A stretch of DNA of 64,000 nucleotides from RYN-230 sp963834705 (GTDB taxonomy: Bacteria; Actinomycetota; Actinomycetes; Streptosporangiales; Streptosporangiaceae), in assembly GCA_963834705.1 (NCBI GenBank), contig CAWICV010000012.1:660522-724521 (forward strand). Direction: 5' to 3'. A program made the translations under genes and the position numbers. Positions 61,624 through 64,000 of this stretch are shown here, one piece after another; within the stretch, counting starts at the first letter, position 1; each line of letters starts with the position of its first letter. Below the pieces are notes generated by a model. That model saw only the letters and a program-made list of their open reading frames with translations. It was not told the DNA's origin and did no database searches.

Positions 61624-62765
61624 CGCGATCCCCCCGTCGCCGCTCGCGGCCCCATCGTCCGGAGAACAGTCCGCCACCGGCGGCGCGCGGCCAGCTGCTC
61701 GTACAGGTCGTCAATCCGCGCGGTGACGGCCTCGATGCTGTACTCCTTCTCCACCGCAGGCTCAGCGATCCGCGGCCGCTGGCCCGCGGCCAGTTCCGCC
61801 GCCATGGCGTCGCGTATCCCGGCCGCGGCCTGCGGCACCTGGCTGGCCCGGGTCACCGCCAGGCCGTCCAGGGCCGGGCAGGCGGTGTACAGCACGGGCA
61901 GCCCGTTGGCCAGCCCTTCCAGCACCGACAGGCCGAACGTCTCCTGCTTGGAGGACGCCACGAACAGGTCCATCGCGGACAGCATGTCGGCGACGTCGTG
62001 CCGCTCCCCGGCGAAGATCACCTGACCGGCCACGCCGCGGTCGCGGGCGGCCTGCTCCAGGTGGGCCCGCTCGTTGCCCTTGCCGACGATGAGCAGCTTG
62101 ACGTCGTCGCCGAGCAGCGGCGCCGCCGCCTCGATGACCATGTCGAACTGCTTGTTCGGGTCGAGACGGCCGAGCACGCCGATCAGGTAGACGCCCGCGC
62201 CGATGCCGAACTCGGCCCGGACCCGCTCCCTGGCGTGCTCGTCGAACGCGACCCGCTGCATGTCCACGCCGTTCGCGATGACGGTCATCCGGCGGTCCCG
62301 GACCCCCCACTTGAGCAACCGCTCGCGCACCGCCGGGGACACCGCGATCGTGATGTCGGACAGAAACTCGGTGCCCAGGTACAGCGCCCGGACACCCGGT
62401 GTCATCGGCCTGCGCTCCAGGTGCGTCTCGCCGATCGAGTGCTCGGTGCTCAGGATCACCGGGGTGGCGGCCAGCCAGGCCGCGGGCCGCCCGTAGATCT
62501 GGGACCGGTACAGGTGGGCGTGCACCACGTCGTAGCGGCCGGCCCGGATCAGCCGGCGCAGCCGGAACAGCGCCGAGATCTGCGTGTTGCTGGTCATCCC
62601 GAGGTCCCGCACCGACCCGCCGTCGGCCCGGATCATGTCCGCGACCGGCCCCGGGTTGTACAGCGTCACCACGTCGGACTCGTGCCGGGTGTGCTGCAGG
62701 ATCGAGCGGAGCTGGTGTTCCGCGCCGCCGACTCCGAGGCCGGTGATCACATGCAGGACCCTCAT
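61620..62765 (-). CDS. GT4-family glycosyltransferase
   Basis: 381 residues. RVLHVITGLGVGGAEHQLRS at the N-terminus, VVHAHLYRSQIYG, then VLGRLDPNKQFDMVIEAA and VASSKQETFGLSVLEGLANG with the EX7E acid pair. Retaining GT4 enzyme. ATG 62765 overlaps the sugar-transferase stop (ATGA), so these genes form one translationally coupled polysaccharide operon. Confidence 0.9.
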   Translation of the reverse strand: MRVLHVITGLGVGGAEHQLRSILQHTRHESDVVTLYNPGPVADMIRADGGSVRDLGMTSNTQISALFRLRRLIRAGRYDVVHAHLYRSQIYGRPAAWLAATPVILSTEHSIGETHLERRPMTPGVRALYLGTEFLSDITIAVSPAVRERLLKWGVRDRRMTVIANGVDMQRVAFDEHARERVRAEFGIGAGVYLIGVLGRLDPNKQFDMVIEAAAPLLGDDVKLLIVGKGNERAHLEQAARDRGVAGQVIFAGERHDVADMLSAMDLFVASSKQETFGLSVLEGLANGLPVLYTACPALDGLAVTRASQVPQAAAGIRDAMAAELAAGQRPRIAEPAVEKEYSIEAVTARIDDLYEQLAARRRWRTVLRTMGPRAATGGSR

Positions 62766-64000
62766 GCTCGGCCTCCTCGGTGGGGGATCCGGTCACGCAG
62801 CTCGCCTGCTGCTTCTGCGGTCACACTGGTCACGGTGCGGGCCAGGATGACCAGATCGAGCCAGAACGACCAGTACTCGATGTAGGCGTTGTCGAACCGG
62901 GCCCGGTCGGTGATCGAGGTGTCGCCGTTGAGCCGGTGCACCTGGGCCCAGCCGGTCATCCCGGCCGGCATCCGTGCCGGGCCGCGTAGCCCGGGATGTC
63001 CTGGCTGAACCGGGCGGCGAAGTACGGCCGCTCGGGCCGGGGGCCGACCAGGGACATCTCCCCGCGCAGTACGTTGACCAGTTGCGGCAGTTCGTCGATG
63101 CGAGTGATGCGGAGGAACTGGCCCAGCGGGCCGCATTCTCGTCGGGGAACTGTCAGGCGGTGTCCGGGTCGCGATGCTGGCCGAGCGTGCGCAGCTTGAC
63201 GATCTGTCAGCTTTCCCCGCCGATGATGCGGTACTGGTGGAACAGCACCGGGCGGGGTAGCCGGAGGCGCACCGCCACCGCGCCGCCGCGAGCACCGGCC
63301 CGGTGATGGCCAGCGCGGCGAGCGCGGCCCCGATGTCGACCGCCCGCTCGGCGACCGGCCGGGCCGCGCCGCCCGTGCCGGCGAACGGGATCAGCGGACC
63401 CCCCACACCTCGTCCAGGAGCCCGCTTGAGGGCGATGCCCAGCTCGCTGAGCTGGGGGAGCACGCACACGTCGCGCCGAGCGGCGCAGGTACGTGCGCCG
63501 CGGCCGCGGCGGCCTCATCGTCCAGGCCGCCGACGATGACCCGGCTGGCCCGGCGCCGCCGGGCCAGCCCGGCCAGGTCGCCACGAGGCCGAGCTGGTGC
63601 CGAGCCCCAGCTCGGGACGTCACGCAGCAACCGGGCCACCTGCTCGCTGGCCGGGTCGATCCGGCGAGCATGGCCCGCTGGGTCGGCCGGCACGGCGGTG
63701 CGCCGCGCGCAGCGCCGCGGCGCCGACCGTGTGGACCGCGATCAGCGCCACCGCGGTGACTGCGATCAGCGGGAGCAGCTGGACCGGATCGGCCGCCCAG
63801 GGCAGCACCAGACACCGGGCAGGGCCGCCGCCACCCGACGCGGCCGGCCTGGTCGGCCACCGCAGGAGATCCCAGCCGGTGCAGCCCCAGCACATATAGC
63901 GCGGCGAACACACCCACCGCGTAGCCGGCCACTAGCCAGCGGGGCAGCCCGTCAGCAGCAGCCGCCGCCGCCACGGCGGCGAGCGTCAGCAGGTCGGCCA
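62762..64000 (-). pseudogene. exopolysaccharide sugar (glycosyl-1-phosphate) transferase, partial and frameshifted
   Basis: Runs off the right edge. The C-terminal piece MPAGMTGWAQVHRLNGDTS and WSFWLDLVILARTV is the end of the bacterial sugar-transferase domain that loads the first sugar on undecaprenyl phosphate; upstream pieces in other frames hold the membrane N-terminus (YAVGVFAALYVLGLHRLGSP) and the linker (VAERAVDIGAALAALAITGP). Several one-base changes between about 62975 and 63870 break it. First gene of the polysaccharide operon as seen here. Confidence 0.75.

Overview
The window is high-GC (roughly 70%) DNA with GTG starts, frequent ATGA/TGATG stop-start overlaps and many actinobacterial families (DUF6328, DUF6510, DUF1707, a SigG-type ECF factor, Nur-type nickel control, menaquinone genes). 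It is chromosomal DNA of an Actinomycetia member, perhaps near Streptosporangiales or Streptomycetales; the species cannot be named. I see no rRNA, tRNA, CRISPR array, prophage or insertion sequence.

Layout. 1-2.6 kb: a TetR regulator divergent from a coupled membrane protein and TIM-barrel gene. 2.8-6.9 kb: a secreted HAF-repeat protein, a LysR/cupin pair, a very short MerR regulator with its own operator-promoter, and a P450. 7.1-10 kb: rhodanese and SufE, then a nickel transporter behind a probable Nur box, and a DksA-like protein. 10-18.3 kb: an ECF sigma factor, then a LacI regulator beside an ABC importer (binding protein, two permeases, ATPase) and a metallophosphoesterase. 18.6-21 kb: hemolysin III, a methyltransferase and a secreted GH5 enzyme. 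21.3-25.6 kb: a cobalamin-riboswitch operon cobD, bluB-cobT fusion, cobU, cobS for nucleotide-loop assembly of B12.

26.3-29.9 kb: an unusual signalling/redox cluster (receiver + glutaredoxin-like + thioredoxin-reductase-like fusion; cNMP-binding histidine kinase; UBP-type zinc finger), all interrupted by many one-base frameshifts. 30-32.8 kb: a sulfite-oxidase-like molybdoenzyme with a ferredoxin-reductase-like partner, DUF6510 and DUF1707 proteins and a small membrane protein. 33-34.7 kb: a frameshifted S53 peptidase. 34.9-40.3 kb: a galactoside import and GH42 hydrolysis operon, also frameshifted. 40.7-44.4 kb: serS, a frameshifted methyltransferase and an EamA exporter.

44.7-49.5 kb: two tandem apolipoprotein N-acyltransferases followed by an L,D-transpeptidase lipoprotein. 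49.8-52.8 kb: a probable menaquinone set (MenJ-type reductase, membrane protein, MenG-type methyltransferase). 53-55.9 kb: DEAD-box helicase and PPK2. 55.9-56.5 kb: two truncated gene remnants (LysR and TDT transporter) fused head to head. 56.8-64 kb: exopolysaccharide genes (sugar transferase, two glycosyltransferases, epimerase) interleaved with two LuxR-type regulators and a kinase, all on the minus strand.

Two themes cut across the window. First, long perfect hairpins lie at many gene ends; three share an outer TCGTGATCATG stem and a TAGAAC loop. Second, single-base frameshifts cluster in islands (26.6-29.9, 34.2-40.0 and 62.9-64.0 kb) and are mostly one-base insertions that leave the codon pattern of each segment intact. 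That looks more like uncorrected assembly error than decay, but it cannot be decided from the sequence alone.
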